Positions 1 through 7,266 of a DNA stretch of 13,709 nt are shown piece after piece (the stretch's first letter is position 1; every line of letters begins with the position of its first letter). This stretch comes from JAAZFZ01 sp035647435 (GTDB taxonomy: Bacteria; Bacillota; Clostridia; Oscillospirales; Acutalibacteraceae): contig DASRNM010000057.1 in assembly GCA_035647435.1 (NCBI GenBank), positions 1 through 13,709 of the forward strand. The letters are read 5' to 3'. The translations under genes and the position numbers were made by a program. The notes under the pieces are model-generated. The model was not told where the DNA came from, made no database searches, and saw nothing but the letters and a program-made list of their open reading frames with translations.

Positions 1-7
1 CCATATT

Positions 8-53
8 GTAAACAGTTTAGCACACTAAACTTGAAAAGTAAATAGTTTAGTGC
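8..53. repeat. Clustered AGTTTAG direct and inverted repeats
   Basis: Two 16-base copies, GTAAACAGTTTAGCAC (8-23) and GTAAATAGTTTAGTGC (38-53), start exactly 30 bases apart and differ at four positions. The first copy also forms a perfect inverted repeat with the next seven bases: AGTTTAG (14-20), CACA, CTAAACT (25-31). That gives three AGTTTAG half-sites within 37 bases. The arrangement resembles a multi-site operator for a dimeric regulator acting on a gene left of the window. I do not recognise the regulator. Confidence 0.55.
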
Positions 54-65
54 CAATTGTCTGCG

Positions 66-110
66 AAAATTTAAACCAAAAGAATACTGCCGCCTTTTAA
101 AGACGGCAGT
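66..110 (-). terminator. Rho-independent terminator of the arylacetate operon
   Basis: On the minus strand, seven bases after the ACT gene stop codon, ACTGCCGTCT pairs with GGCGGCAGT and its flank (86-110). This gives a stem of about 10 base pairs with one G-T pair and a short loop. The tail is T-rich (ATTCTTTTGGTTTAAATTTT). It marks the end of the six-gene transcript. Confidence 0.85.
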
Positions 111-116
111 TAAAAG

Positions 117-545
117 TTAATTGAAAATATCCTTTTGACCGATTAGTTGAATCCCTTTTTCCTCAAGAGTTTTTGCCGCCTTTTCGTTATCTTCAACCCT
201 AATAATAACAAAGGCATTCCCAACCGACGGAGTAATGAAAGCATAGGCATATTCAACGCCGATACCGCCGTCAGCGAGTATATTTATGGCATTTGCAAAA
301 CCGCCCGGAACATCGGGGATTCCTATAGCCAAAACTTCGTTTGCAGAAACTGCAAGCCCTTCTTTTTTAATTGCCGCAACTGCCTCATCGGGTTTGCTAA
401 CAATCAACCTGAGAATACCGTAATCGGTTGTGTCTGCAATTGACAGTGCCCTAATATCAATTTCATTTTGGGCAAGTATTTGCGTAATTTCCGCTAACCT
501 ACCGGGCTTGTTTTCCACAAAAATAGAAATCTGTTTGATGAACAT
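117..545 (-). CDS. Tandem ACT-domain amino-acid-binding protein
   Basis: This 142-residue protein consists of two ACT domains and no enzyme domain. The first spans about residues 3-70 and begins ISIFVENKPGRLAEI. The second spans about residues 72-140 and contains IPDVPGGFANAI. The paired turn motifs NKPGR and DVPGG are the usual ligand-side glycine turns of ACT domains, which bind small molecules, mostly amino acids. The start is supported by AAAGGAGG seven to eight bases upstream. It is the last gene of the operon, 23 bases after a phenylacetate-CoA ligase and directly before a terminator. By context I infer it senses an aromatic amino acid or arylacetate product, either as a stand-alone effector-binding protein or by modulating an enzyme partner. 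No partner or ligand can be read from the sequence. The fold assignment is confident and the role is not. Confidence 0.85.
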   Translation of the reverse strand: MFIKQISIFVENKPGRLAEITQILAQNEIDIRALSIADTTDYGILRLIVSKPDEAVAAIKKEGLAVSANEVLAIGIPDVPGGFANAINILADGGIGVEYAYAFITPSVGNAFVIIRVEDNEKAAKTLEEKGIQLIGQKDIFN

Positions 546-568
546 GGCTGCTCCTCCTTTATAAATAT

Positions 569-1870
569 TTATATATCTCTTTTATCAATAACTCTCTTTG
601 ATTTGCCTTCAAACCGTGGCAGAGAACGGGGCTCAACAAGATTAATCCTTGTTGATACTCCTAAGGTTGTCTGCATTGCCGCGCTAATTCTGTGCTCTGT
701 TTCTTCAATTGCACGAATAGAGTCAGAGAGCATTGAATCAGACATCTCTACGCTTACAATCATTGTGTCAAGGTTATCAATTCTCTCAACGACAATCTGA
801 TAATTTGGCTCCATTCCAAGTGAAAGAATAACATGCTCAACCTGCGACGGGAAAATATTCACACCTCTGATTATAAGCATATCGTCTGAACGACCCTTAG
901 GCTTTTCCATCTTAACGAGAGTTCGACCGCATTCACATTTTTCTCGAGTAATGGCCGAAATATCCCTAGTTCTATAACGAATTAGAGGAAGGGCCTCTTT
1001 ACCTATGCATGTAAACACAAGTTCTCCAAAGGTACCGTCGGGAACAGGTTGCAAGGTTTCAGGGTCAATAATTTCGGGGTAGAAATAATCCTCACAAATA
1101 TGCATGCCCGATTGTGCACAACATTCGTAAGCAACACCGGGGCCTGCAATTTCAGACAAACCATAAATATCATATGCCTTAATTGCAAGAATCTTTTCAA
1201 TTTCTTTGCGCATGTTTTCACTCCAAGGCTCTGCACCTAAAATGCCTGCTCTTAAAGCTAAACCCTTAGGATTAATGTTCTTTTTTTTCAGGGTTTCTCC
1301 GATAAACAAAGCATATGAAGGGGTGCAACAGATTATGTCGGATTCAAAGTCTTGAAGAATCTGAATCTGCCTGTTTGTGTTGCCCGAAGAAACGGGAACA
1401 GCGGTTGCTCCGAGCATTTCAGCACCGTAATGTAGCCCTAAACCGCCCGTAAACAGACCATAGCCGTAAGATATATGTATGTTGTCATCCTTCGCACCAC
1501 CTGCAGCAACAATTGCCCTTGCAGCGCTTTCGGACCAAATTTCAATATCGTTTTTTGTGTAGCCGACAACCGTCTGCTTCCCCGTAGTGCCCGACGAAGC
1601 ATGAATTCTGACAAGTTTATCTTTAGGAACGGCAAAAAGCCCAAAAGGATAATTGTCTCTCAAATCCTGTTTAACAGTAAACGGTAATTTAGAAACATCA
1701 TCGATATTCTTAATATCTTGCGGAAGCAAGCCAATCTCGTCAAACTTTTTTCGATAAAACTCAATATTGTTATAACAATTATAAACCGCTTTTATCAGCC
1801 TTGCGCTCTGCAGTGCGTGAATATATTCTCTTGGTGCAGTTTCAATATCAGCATTGAAATAATTTTGCAT
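569..1870 (-). CDS. paaK: Phenylacetate-CoA ligase family protein (paralogue A)
   Basis: A cytoplasmic AMP-forming acyl-CoA synthetase of 433 residues, the usual length for PaaK. It should activate an aryl or aryl-acetic acid with ATP and CoA. Visible motifs in order: the phosphate-binding loop SSGTTGKQT (residues 92-100), YGYGLFTGGLGLHYG (about 135-150), YGLSEIAGPGV, a YRTRDI adenylate-binding motif, a CECGRT cysteine pair, GRSDDMLIIRGVNIFPSQVE at the hinge, and a C-terminal GKSKRVIDKR carrying the likely catalytic lysine. The loop has Gln99 where the paralogue at 4238-5536 has the usual Pro. The start has TAGGAGAG just upstream. It lies 18 bases after iorB and 23 bases before the ACT gene. 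Substrate (phenylacetate, 4-hydroxyphenylacetate or indoleacetate) cannot be told from sequence. Confidence 0.9.
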   Translation of the reverse strand: MQNYFNADIETAPREYIHALQSARLIKAVYNCYNNIEFYRKKFDEIGLLPQDIKNIDDVSKLPFTVKQDLRDNYPFGLFAVPKDKLVRIHASSGTTGKQTVVGYTKNDIEIWSESAARAIVAAGGAKDDNIHISYGYGLFTGGLGLHYGAEMLGATAVPVSSGNTNRQIQILQDFESDIICCTPSYALFIGETLKKKNINPKGLALRAGILGAEPWSENMRKEIEKILAIKAYDIYGLSEIAGPGVAYECCAQSGMHICEDYFYPEIIDPETLQPVPDGTFGELVFTCIGKEALPLIRYRTRDISAITREKCECGRTLVKMEKPKGRSDDMLIIRGVNIFPSQVEHVILSLGMEPNYQIVVERIDNLDTMIVSVEMSDSMLSDSIRAIEETEHRISAAMQTTLGVSTRINLVEPRSLPRFEGKSKRVIDKRDI

Positions 1871-1888
1871 ATTAACTCTCCTAATACA

Positions 1889-2467
1889 TTAAGCTTTGCT
1901 GTTGTAACCCATATCAAAAGCTTTCAAATTCAATTCAAGAAACTTAGCTGGAACAGTGTCTTTAACGGCTTTTATCCACGTTTCATAAGGTATGTCCATA
2001 TGAGTTGCCATAGCTCCGATAAGAACAACATTCACAACCTTTGGCGAACCAACCTCTAAAGCCATTGAAAAAGCATCAATTTGTATCAACTGCGCTCCGG
2101 CAGACCTTAATGTCTCTATTACACCCTGAGGATATGTAGCGGCGCCTGTGACAACTGTCATAGGTTCAATTTTTTGTGTATTGACAATCATTTTGCCCTC
2201 GGGTTTCATGTAATCAAGCCAGCGTGCAGCTTCAAGCTGCTCAAAGGAAAGAATTAAATCAGCCTCACCCTTGTTTACAATTGGTGAAGAAACACTTTCG
2301 CCATATTTTACATAAGTAACAACTGAACCGCCTCTTTGGCTCATTCCATGTACCTCAGAGACTTTAACATCATGCCCACGGCTCAAAAGAGCACTGCCGA
2401 GCAAACGGCTTGCTAACAAAGTACCTTGGCCACCAACACCGACAATCATAATGCTTTTAACTGCCAT
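1889..2467 (-). CDS. iorB: Indolepyruvate:ferredoxin oxidoreductase beta subunit
   Basis: The small subunit of the arylpyruvate (indolepyruvate) ferredoxin oxidoreductase, 192 residues with this start. It belongs to the POR/KOR gamma-type fold. The motif GVGGQG lies at residues 10-15, and the family signature SEVHGMSQRGGSV at 37-49. The open frame extends upstream to 2551, but there it overlaps iorA. The ATG at 2467 follows TAAGGAGGG closely, and homologues begin MxxxSIMIVGVGGQG, so I chose 2467. Only one base separates it from the iorA stop codon, and its ribosome binding site lies in the last iorA codons, which suggests translational coupling for equal subunit amounts. With IorA it interconverts arylpyruvate plus CoA and arylacetyl-CoA plus CO2 using ferredoxin. 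Confidence 0.93.
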   Translation of the reverse strand: MAVKSIMIVGVGGQGTLLASRLLGSALLSRGHDVKVSEVHGMSQRGGSVVTYVKYGESVSSPIVNKGEADLILSFEQLEAARWLDYMKPEGKMIVNTQKIEPMTVVTGAATYPQGVIETLRSAGAQLIQIDAFSMALEVGSPKVVNVVLIGAMATHMDIPYETWIKAVKDTVPAKFLELNLKAFDMGYNSKA

Positions 2468-2468
2468 A

Positions 2469-4205
2469 TTATTTACCCTCCTTAGGAACAATTGCTCCAA
2501 ATTTGCAAAGTTGTGTGCAAACATTACAGCCGACACACTGTGTGAAATCAATTTCGGCTTTTCCGCCCTTCATGCTGATCGCAGGGCAACCGGTTCTCAT
2601 ACACATTTTGCAGGAGGTGCATTTATCTTTATCCACCGTTAAGGGTGGATTGTGTTTAACATATTTCAGCAACGCACACGGGCGGCGTGAAATTATAACT
2701 GAAGGTTCATCTGCCTCAAGTTCTGTTTTTATAGCCTTTTCAGTGCTTTCAAGGTCATAAGGGTCAACAACGGTTACACGGTTAATTCCGACTGCGTTAG
2801 CGAGTTTTTCAAGGCTAACAGCAGCTGTGGGGTCACCTTTGATTGTAAACCCCGTTGTCGGGTTCTGTTGATGTCCTGTCATGCCTGTTATGCTGTTGTC
2901 TAGAATAACTACGACTGAATTACTTTGATTGTAAGCAGTGTTTATAAGGCCTGTTACACCGGAATGAATGAATGTTGAATCTCCAATAACGGCAACTGAT
3001 TTTTTTTCATTGTCTTTATCCGCTTTATTGCGACCATGCAATGAAGAAACGGAAGCACCCATGCACAAGCAAGTATCCATCATCCCAAGAGGTGCTAATG
3101 AGCCGAGTGTATAACAGCCAATGTCGCCACTAACGGCAACCTTTTGCTTTTTAAGTGCATAAAACAAACCTCTGTGCGGACAGCCTGCGCAAAGCACTGG
3201 TGGCCTTCCTGGCACATCAAACCCTAAAGAAAGTGTGGGATTTTCTTCGCCCAACACCACTTTTCTTATCATGTTTTGAGAATATTCTCCCTGCAATGTG
3301 AATACTTTTTTGCCTATAACATCAATACCGTTTTTAAGACAATGCGTTTCGATAAAATCATCAAGCTCTTCAATAACATAGACCTTGTCACATTTTTTTG
3401 CAAAATTCATTAATAATTTGATAGGCAATGGATAAACACAACCGAGTTTCAGGTATGAAGCCTTGCTACCGAGCGCCTCTTTTGCGTATTGATAGGCAAC
3501 ACCAGATGTAATAACACCTATCTTCGTGTCGTTGTACTCAATGCTGTTCATGCTATCAGTTTCTGCCCATTGTGTTTGAGCTTCAACTCTTTTTTCAACA
3601 AGTTCGTGTCTGCCTCTTGCCATTGCAGGCATCATTACATATTTTTGTGGGTTTTTCTCATATTTTTTAAGGCCAACCTCAACCCTCTCACCAATTTTGG
3701 TAAGACTTCTTGAATGAGATATGCGTGTTGTAAGCCTTAATATTACAGGGGTATCAAATTTTTCAGAAAGCTCAAATGCCCTTTTTGTGTATTCAAGACA
3801 TTCGCTTGAATCGGAAGGCTCAAGCATCATTGTTTTTGATGCTAAGGCAAGGTGGCGTGAATCCTGTTCATTTTGAGATGAATGCATCCCCGGGTCGTCA
3901 GCAACGACAATCACTAACCCTGCGTTGACGCCGGTGTATGACGCAGTGAAAAGCGGGTCTGCCGCAACATTCAAACCAACATGCTTCATGGCGCAAAACG
4001 CTCTTGAACCCGCAACAGCGGCGCCGTAAGCGACCTCCATTGCGACCTTTTCATTTGGTGCCCATTCGCTATATATTTCATCATATTTTGCGGCATACTC
4101 CGTCACTTCCGTGCTCGGGGTGCCCGGGTAGCTTGATGCAACCCTGCAACCTGCCTCATACATTCCTCTCGCAACGGCTTCGTTGCCTAACAATAATTTT
4201 TTCAT
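2469..4205 (-). CDS. iorA: Indolepyruvate:ferredoxin oxidoreductase alpha subunit
   Basis: The large catalytic subunit, 578 residues, near the usual IorA length. The N-terminal pyrimidine-binding part holds SSYPGTPSTEV (24-34) and EWAPNEKVAMEVA with Glu52. The thiamine diphosphate-binding part holds GDIGCYTLG near residue 360 and GDSTFIHSG followed by an ILDNSITGMTGHQQNP stretch near 405-440. The C-terminus is a two-cluster ferredoxin domain: cysteines 529, 532, 535 and 540 (CxxCxxCx4CP), and 557, 560, 563 and 567 (CxxCxxCx3C), expected to bind two [4Fe-4S] clusters. The enzyme is oxygen-sensitive in known relatives and works in the cytoplasm of anaerobes. TTGGAGG precedes the ATG. It lies between two PaaK-type ligases and is coupled to iorB. 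Indole- versus phenylpyruvate preference is not visible. Confidence 0.95.
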   Translation of the reverse strand: MKKLLLGNEAVARGMYEAGCRVASSYPGTPSTEVTEYAAKYDEIYSEWAPNEKVAMEVAYGAAVAGSRAFCAMKHVGLNVAADPLFTASYTGVNAGLVIVVADDPGMHSSQNEQDSRHLALASKTMMLEPSDSSECLEYTKRAFELSEKFDTPVILRLTTRISHSRSLTKIGERVEVGLKKYEKNPQKYVMMPAMARGRHELVEKRVEAQTQWAETDSMNSIEYNDTKIGVITSGVAYQYAKEALGSKASYLKLGCVYPLPIKLLMNFAKKCDKVYVIEELDDFIETHCLKNGIDVIGKKVFTLQGEYSQNMIRKVVLGEENPTLSLGFDVPGRPPVLCAGCPHRGLFYALKKQKVAVSGDIGCYTLGSLAPLGMMDTCLCMGASVSSLHGRNKADKDNEKKSVAVIGDSTFIHSGVTGLINTAYNQSNSVVVILDNSITGMTGHQQNPTTGFTIKGDPTAAVSLEKLANAVGINRVTVVDPYDLESTEKAIKTELEADEPSVIISRRPCALLKYVKHNPPLTVDKDKCTSCKMCMRTGCPAISMKGGKAEIDFTQCVGCNVCTQLCKFGAIVPKEGK

Positions 4206-4237
4206 GCATCCTCCAAGTTATATTCATAAAACTTAAA

Positions 4238-5536
4238 TTATTTATTTCTTAAATCAAGAATTCTCTGCGCTTTACCAACAAAACGGTCAAGTGATTTCGG
4301 CTCAACTATTGACAGCTTGCATTGAATTCCAAGTATTGTTTGCAAATTATGTCTAAGATTATTTTGAAGTTTTTCAATCTCTGAATACTTTTCAAGCAAA
4401 GTGTTGTCGGCAAGCTCAACTTTAATTTCAAGAGTGTCAACAAACCCTTCTCTGCGAACAACGAGCTGATAATGCCCGCCAATTTGGTCAGAACCAACAA
4501 GTACACTTTCAATCTGTGATGGGAACACATTGACACCTCTGATTTTAAGCATATCATCGCTTCTGCCCTTGACCTTATCCATTCTTGCGCCTGTTCTGCC
4601 ACATTTGCACGGCTCGAAGTTCAACCTTGTTATGTCTCTTGTGCGGTAGCGGAGAAGCGGTATGCCCTCTTTTGTCAACGTAGTTACAAGCAATTCGCCC
4701 GTTTCGCCTTCATCTAATGGTTCAAGAGTTTCGGAGCTAACTATCTCAGGATAGAAATAATCCTCACAAAAATGCAATCCATCTCTTAACCCACACTCGC
4801 CTGAAACACCAGGGCCCATCAATTCGCTCATACCGTAATTATCTGTTGCAAACAGTCCCCAGCTCTGCTCAACCTGTGTTCTCATTTCGGCTGTACATCC
4901 CTCTGAGCCTAAAAGACCTAAGCGCAAATTATAGTCTGACATCGGGAATTCGAGTTCTTTTGCGATCTCGCTCATATATAAAGCATACGATGGTGTGGCA
5001 ACTAATGCTGTTGTGCCAAAATCCCTCATATACATCAAAGCTTTTTCGGTGTTCCCACTTGAATTTGGAATTACTGTTGCACCTATTTTTTCAAGTCCGT
5101 AATGCAGACCGAGCGCACCCGTAAACATTCCGTACCCGAAAGATATTTGAACAATATCGTCAGCCGTAGCTCCTCCTGCCATAATAATTCTCGCAACACA
5201 GTCAGACCACATATTAAGGTCATTTTGAGTGTAACCAACAACAGTTGGTTTTCCTGTTGTGCCGGACGAAGCGTGTATTCTTAAAATCTTTTTTAAAGGT
5301 TGTGCAAACAAACCAAATGGATAGTTATCTCTCAAATCCGCTTTTGTTGTCGGTGGTATGTATTCTATATCATCGAGCGACTTAATTTTGTCTGCGGTAA
5401 CCCCTGCTTCATCAAGTCTTCTTTTATAAAATGGAACATTATTGTAGCAATAATCCACTGTCCATTTCAGTCTTCCGAGCTGTAATGCAGTTAAATCCTT
5501 GCGGCTCATTGTCTCAATATCTTTTTGATAGAACAT
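4238..5536 (-). CDS. paaK: Phenylacetate-CoA ligase family protein (paralogue B)
   Basis: An AMP-forming arylacetate-CoA ligase of 432 residues, clearly paralogous over its whole length to the ligase at 569-1870. Motifs: SSGTTGKPT (residues 90-98, with the standard Pro97), FGYGMFTGALGLHYG, YGMSELMGPGV, CGLRDGLHFCEDYFYPEI, YRTRDI, CKCGRT, GRSDDMLKIRGVNVFPSQIE, and a C-terminal GKAQRILDLR with the probable catalytic lysine. Both copies keep all recognisable catalytic motifs, so neither looks like a decaying duplicate. The start has TGGAGG eight bases upstream. It follows the symporter gene by 37 bases and precedes iorA by 32 bases. Two intact ligases with one IorAB pair suggest different arylacetate preferences. 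That is inference. Confidence 0.92.
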   Translation of the reverse strand: MFYQKDIETMSRKDLTALQLGRLKWTVDYCYNNVPFYKRRLDEAGVTADKIKSLDDIEYIPPTTKADLRDNYPFGLFAQPLKKILRIHASSGTTGKPTVVGYTQNDLNMWSDCVARIIMAGGATADDIVQISFGYGMFTGALGLHYGLEKIGATVIPNSSGNTEKALMYMRDFGTTALVATPSYALYMSEIAKELEFPMSDYNLRLGLLGSEGCTAEMRTQVEQSWGLFATDNYGMSELMGPGVSGECGLRDGLHFCEDYFYPEIVSSETLEPLDEGETGELLVTTLTKEGIPLLRYRTRDITRLNFEPCKCGRTGARMDKVKGRSDDMLKIRGVNVFPSQIESVLVGSDQIGGHYQLVVRREGFVDTLEIKVELADNTLLEKYSEIEKLQNNLRHNLQTILGIQCKLSIVEPKSLDRFVGKAQRILDLRNK

Positions 5537-5573
5537 ATTAACCTCCAGAAATTCACCATTAAATTATATCATA

Positions 5574-7079
5574 TTATTCGTTTTCTATAACTCCAGTATA
5601 GAAAAAGTCATTATCATTTTTCTTTTTGAATCCATTTGAAATTGCACTGAAAAGATAGGTCAATGCAACTGAAGTTACCATTGCAATGCATGCATACAAT
5701 GGGCCTTTAGTAGAAAGCATTGTGATTGTTTCACTTTCAACTCCGAACAAAGGCAACATCTTGCACAATGCAGGAACAAATGCAATTGAAAATCCAACAA
5801 TAATTCCTACCCACGCGCCTGTCTTATTGAGCCCCTTCCAAAACAGAGATATAACATAAGGTGCAAGGAATGAACCTGAAATTATTCCCCATGAATAGCT
5901 CATCATGTCAAGAATTGGTGTTTCACCTCTTGCTAGTATAAAAGATGATAAGACGAAAAGTGCGCAAAGCACTTGAGTCAATACCCTTGAACCCTTGTCG
6001 GTCATGTCCTTTTTAAAAGTACCTTTTATTAAATCAAGTGAAAGTGTTGAGCTTGCGGTGAGTGTAACAGAACTTAGTGTAGACACTGAAGCCGCAATCA
6101 GAAGAACAATCACAACCCCGAGAAGAACCTCTGGCAAATTTGCAACTTTAAGCATATTTGGAACTATGTAATCCTTTGCCGGCATATCCACACCGACTGT
6201 GAAAAATTTATGGCTGAGTGAGCCTATAAAGTAGCCACCGCCCGCTACAAGAAAACCAAAAAAGGTCGAAATAACTACGCCTCTTTTTGCTTGCTTGTCG
6301 TCCCTTAGCCCAAAATACTTTTGAGCCATTTGCGGAAGCCCCCACGTGCCAAAGCTTGTCATCAAAACAACAGACATCAAGCTCACCCATTGACCTCTTG
6401 CAAGTTTCGGCAAGCCTGCCTCGCTACCTGCATATTCAATGAGTCCTTGAACTCCACCAACCTTATCACATCTTACCACAAATATTAATAATAATGCAAT
6501 ACCGAACATCATTATAATGCCTTGTATGAAATCTGCCCTTGCCTGAACAAGATAACCTCCGAACAAAAGCAAAACAAGAGAAAGGGCAGCAATAATAACC
6601 ATGAATATTGTTTCGTCAATACCTAACAAAACATCAGCTATTGAACCAAGACCTTTATATACCGAGGCAGAATACGGAACCAAGAAAATGAATATTACAA
6701 TACATGCAAACATTTTCATACCCTTACTGTTGAACCTGCTTTCAAACAGCTGTGGCATTGTTTTAATTTTTAGTCTCTGCGTTACATCCCTAGTTCTTCT
6801 TGCAAGCATTTTCCACGCAAGCCAGGAACCAAAAATTGCATTGCCCAAGCCTGCAAGTATGCCCCATAGACCGAATTCAAGACCGGTAGCCCCTGCATAG
6901 CCAACAAACATTACCGCAGAAAAATATGCTGTTCCATAAGAAAGAGCGGAAAGCCAGGCGCCCGCATCCCTACCACCAACTGTTAAATCCGAAATGCTTT
7001 TTGACTTTCGACCGAAAAAAGCAGCTAATATCACTAGAACAGCAACATAAACAATAATAGTTATCCACATAGGTCCCAT
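5574..7079 (-). CDS. Sodium:solute symporter (SSS family), first gene of operon
   Basis: An inner-membrane Na+-coupled transporter, 501 residues with about 13 hydrophobic segments. The N-terminal helix is followed by SDLTVGGRDAGAWLSALS, the usual SSS family opening, and AASVSTLSSVTLTASSTLSLD lies around residues 328-348. The STLSS there matches the position of the conserved Na+-site Ser/Thr residues in PutP-type proteins. The frame is open to an ATG at 7094, but the ATG at 7079 has GGGAGAG six bases upstream while 7094 has no good site, so I chose 7079. It lacks the proline-transporter MSGWLL motif, so I do not call it PutP. Being first in an operon of arylacetate enzymes, it probably imports an arylacetate or aromatic substrate. 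The substrate is inferred from context only. Confidence 0.88.
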   Translation of the reverse strand: MGPMWITIIVYVAVLVILAAFFGRKSKSISDLTVGGRDAGAWLSALSYGTAYFSAVMFVGYAGATGLEFGLWGILAGLGNAIFGSWLAWKMLARRTRDVTQRLKIKTMPQLFESRFNSKGMKMFACIVIFIFLVPYSASVYKGLGSIADVLLGIDETIFMVIIAALSLVLLLFGGYLVQARADFIQGIIMMFGIALLLIFVVRCDKVGGVQGLIEYAGSEAGLPKLARGQWVSLMSVVLMTSFGTWGLPQMAQKYFGLRDDKQAKRGVVISTFFGFLVAGGGYFIGSLSHKFFTVGVDMPAKDYIVPNMLKVANLPEVLLGVVIVLLIAASVSTLSSVTLTASSTLSLDLIKGTFKKDMTDKGSRVLTQVLCALFVLSSFILARGETPILDMMSYSWGIISGSFLAPYVISLFWKGLNKTGAWVGIIVGFSIAFVPALCKMLPLFGVESETITMLSTKGPLYACIAMVTSVALTYLFSAISNGFKKKNDNDFFYTGVIENE

Positions 7080-7104
7080 AAATTTCTCTCCCATTCGCTT
7101 TATT

Positions 7105-7122
7105 ACATAAAAGCGCTTATGC
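7105..7122. promoter_or_regulatory. Imperfect palindrome in the operon leader, cre-like core
   Basis: ACATAAAAGCGCTTATGC (plus strand) is an 18-base imperfect palindrome centred on AAGCGCTT. It lies between the predicted transcription start and the symporter ribosome binding site. The core resembles a CcpA catabolite-repression site, but about three consensus positions mismatch on each strand, so the regulator is uncertain. Confidence 0.3.
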
Positions 7123-7159
7123 TTTAAAGCTTTTGTGTATTAAAGTATTTTAGGAATAT

Positions 7160-7186
7160 ATTATACTATTAACACGAAAAAGTCAA
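7160..7186 (-). promoter_or_regulatory. SigA-type promoter of the arylacetate operon
   Basis: TTGACT (7181-7186) and TATAAT (7160-7165) on the minus strand, with a 15-base spacer. Both boxes are close to consensus, but the spacer is two bases shorter than optimal, which may reflect a weak or activator-dependent promoter. It lies between the spoIVA terminator and the symporter start, leaving a leader of about 70 bases. Confidence 0.65.
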
Positions 7187-7201
7187 GGGGTTTTTGAGGC
7201 A

Positions 7202-7242
7202 AAAATCAAAAAACACCGCCCAAGCTTTTGCTCAGACGGTGT
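7202..7242 (-). terminator. Rho-independent terminator of spoIVA
   Basis: On the minus strand a 13-base-pair stem begins ACACCGTCTGAGC and closes with GCTTGGGCGGTGT around an AAAA loop (7213-7242). Three pairs are G-T. A run of six T follows, then GATTTTT. It is 25 bases after the spoIVA stop codon and separates sporulation transcription from the metabolic operon. Confidence 0.93.
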
Positions 7243-7266
7243 CCACTTAAATGCACCAAAACTATT

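Noticed and set aside
14..53. CIRCE (HrcA operator) at the left edge
   Set aside because: TTAGCAC is present, but the CIRCE pattern TTAGCACTC-N9-GAGTGCTAA is not. The spacing and second arm differ.
1718..2059. Plus-strand 113-codon open frame spanning the iorB-paaK junction
   Set aside because: It overlaps two clear minus-strand genes, has no ribosome binding site and matches no family I know.
2468..2551. Longer iorB start at 2551 overlapping iorA by 83 bases
   Set aside because: The extra 28 residues do not resemble IorB homologues, and TAAGGAGGG marks the ATG at 2467.
7092..7094. Longer symporter start at 7094
   Set aside because: No convincing ribosome binding site precedes it. The GGGAGAG for the ATG at 7079 lies within the would-be first codons.
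7080..7159. T-box or other riboswitch ahead of the symporter, because the operon handles aromatic amino acids
   Set aside because: The leader is only about 70 bases, has no T-box sequence (TGGnACCGCG) and no terminator/antiterminator pair.
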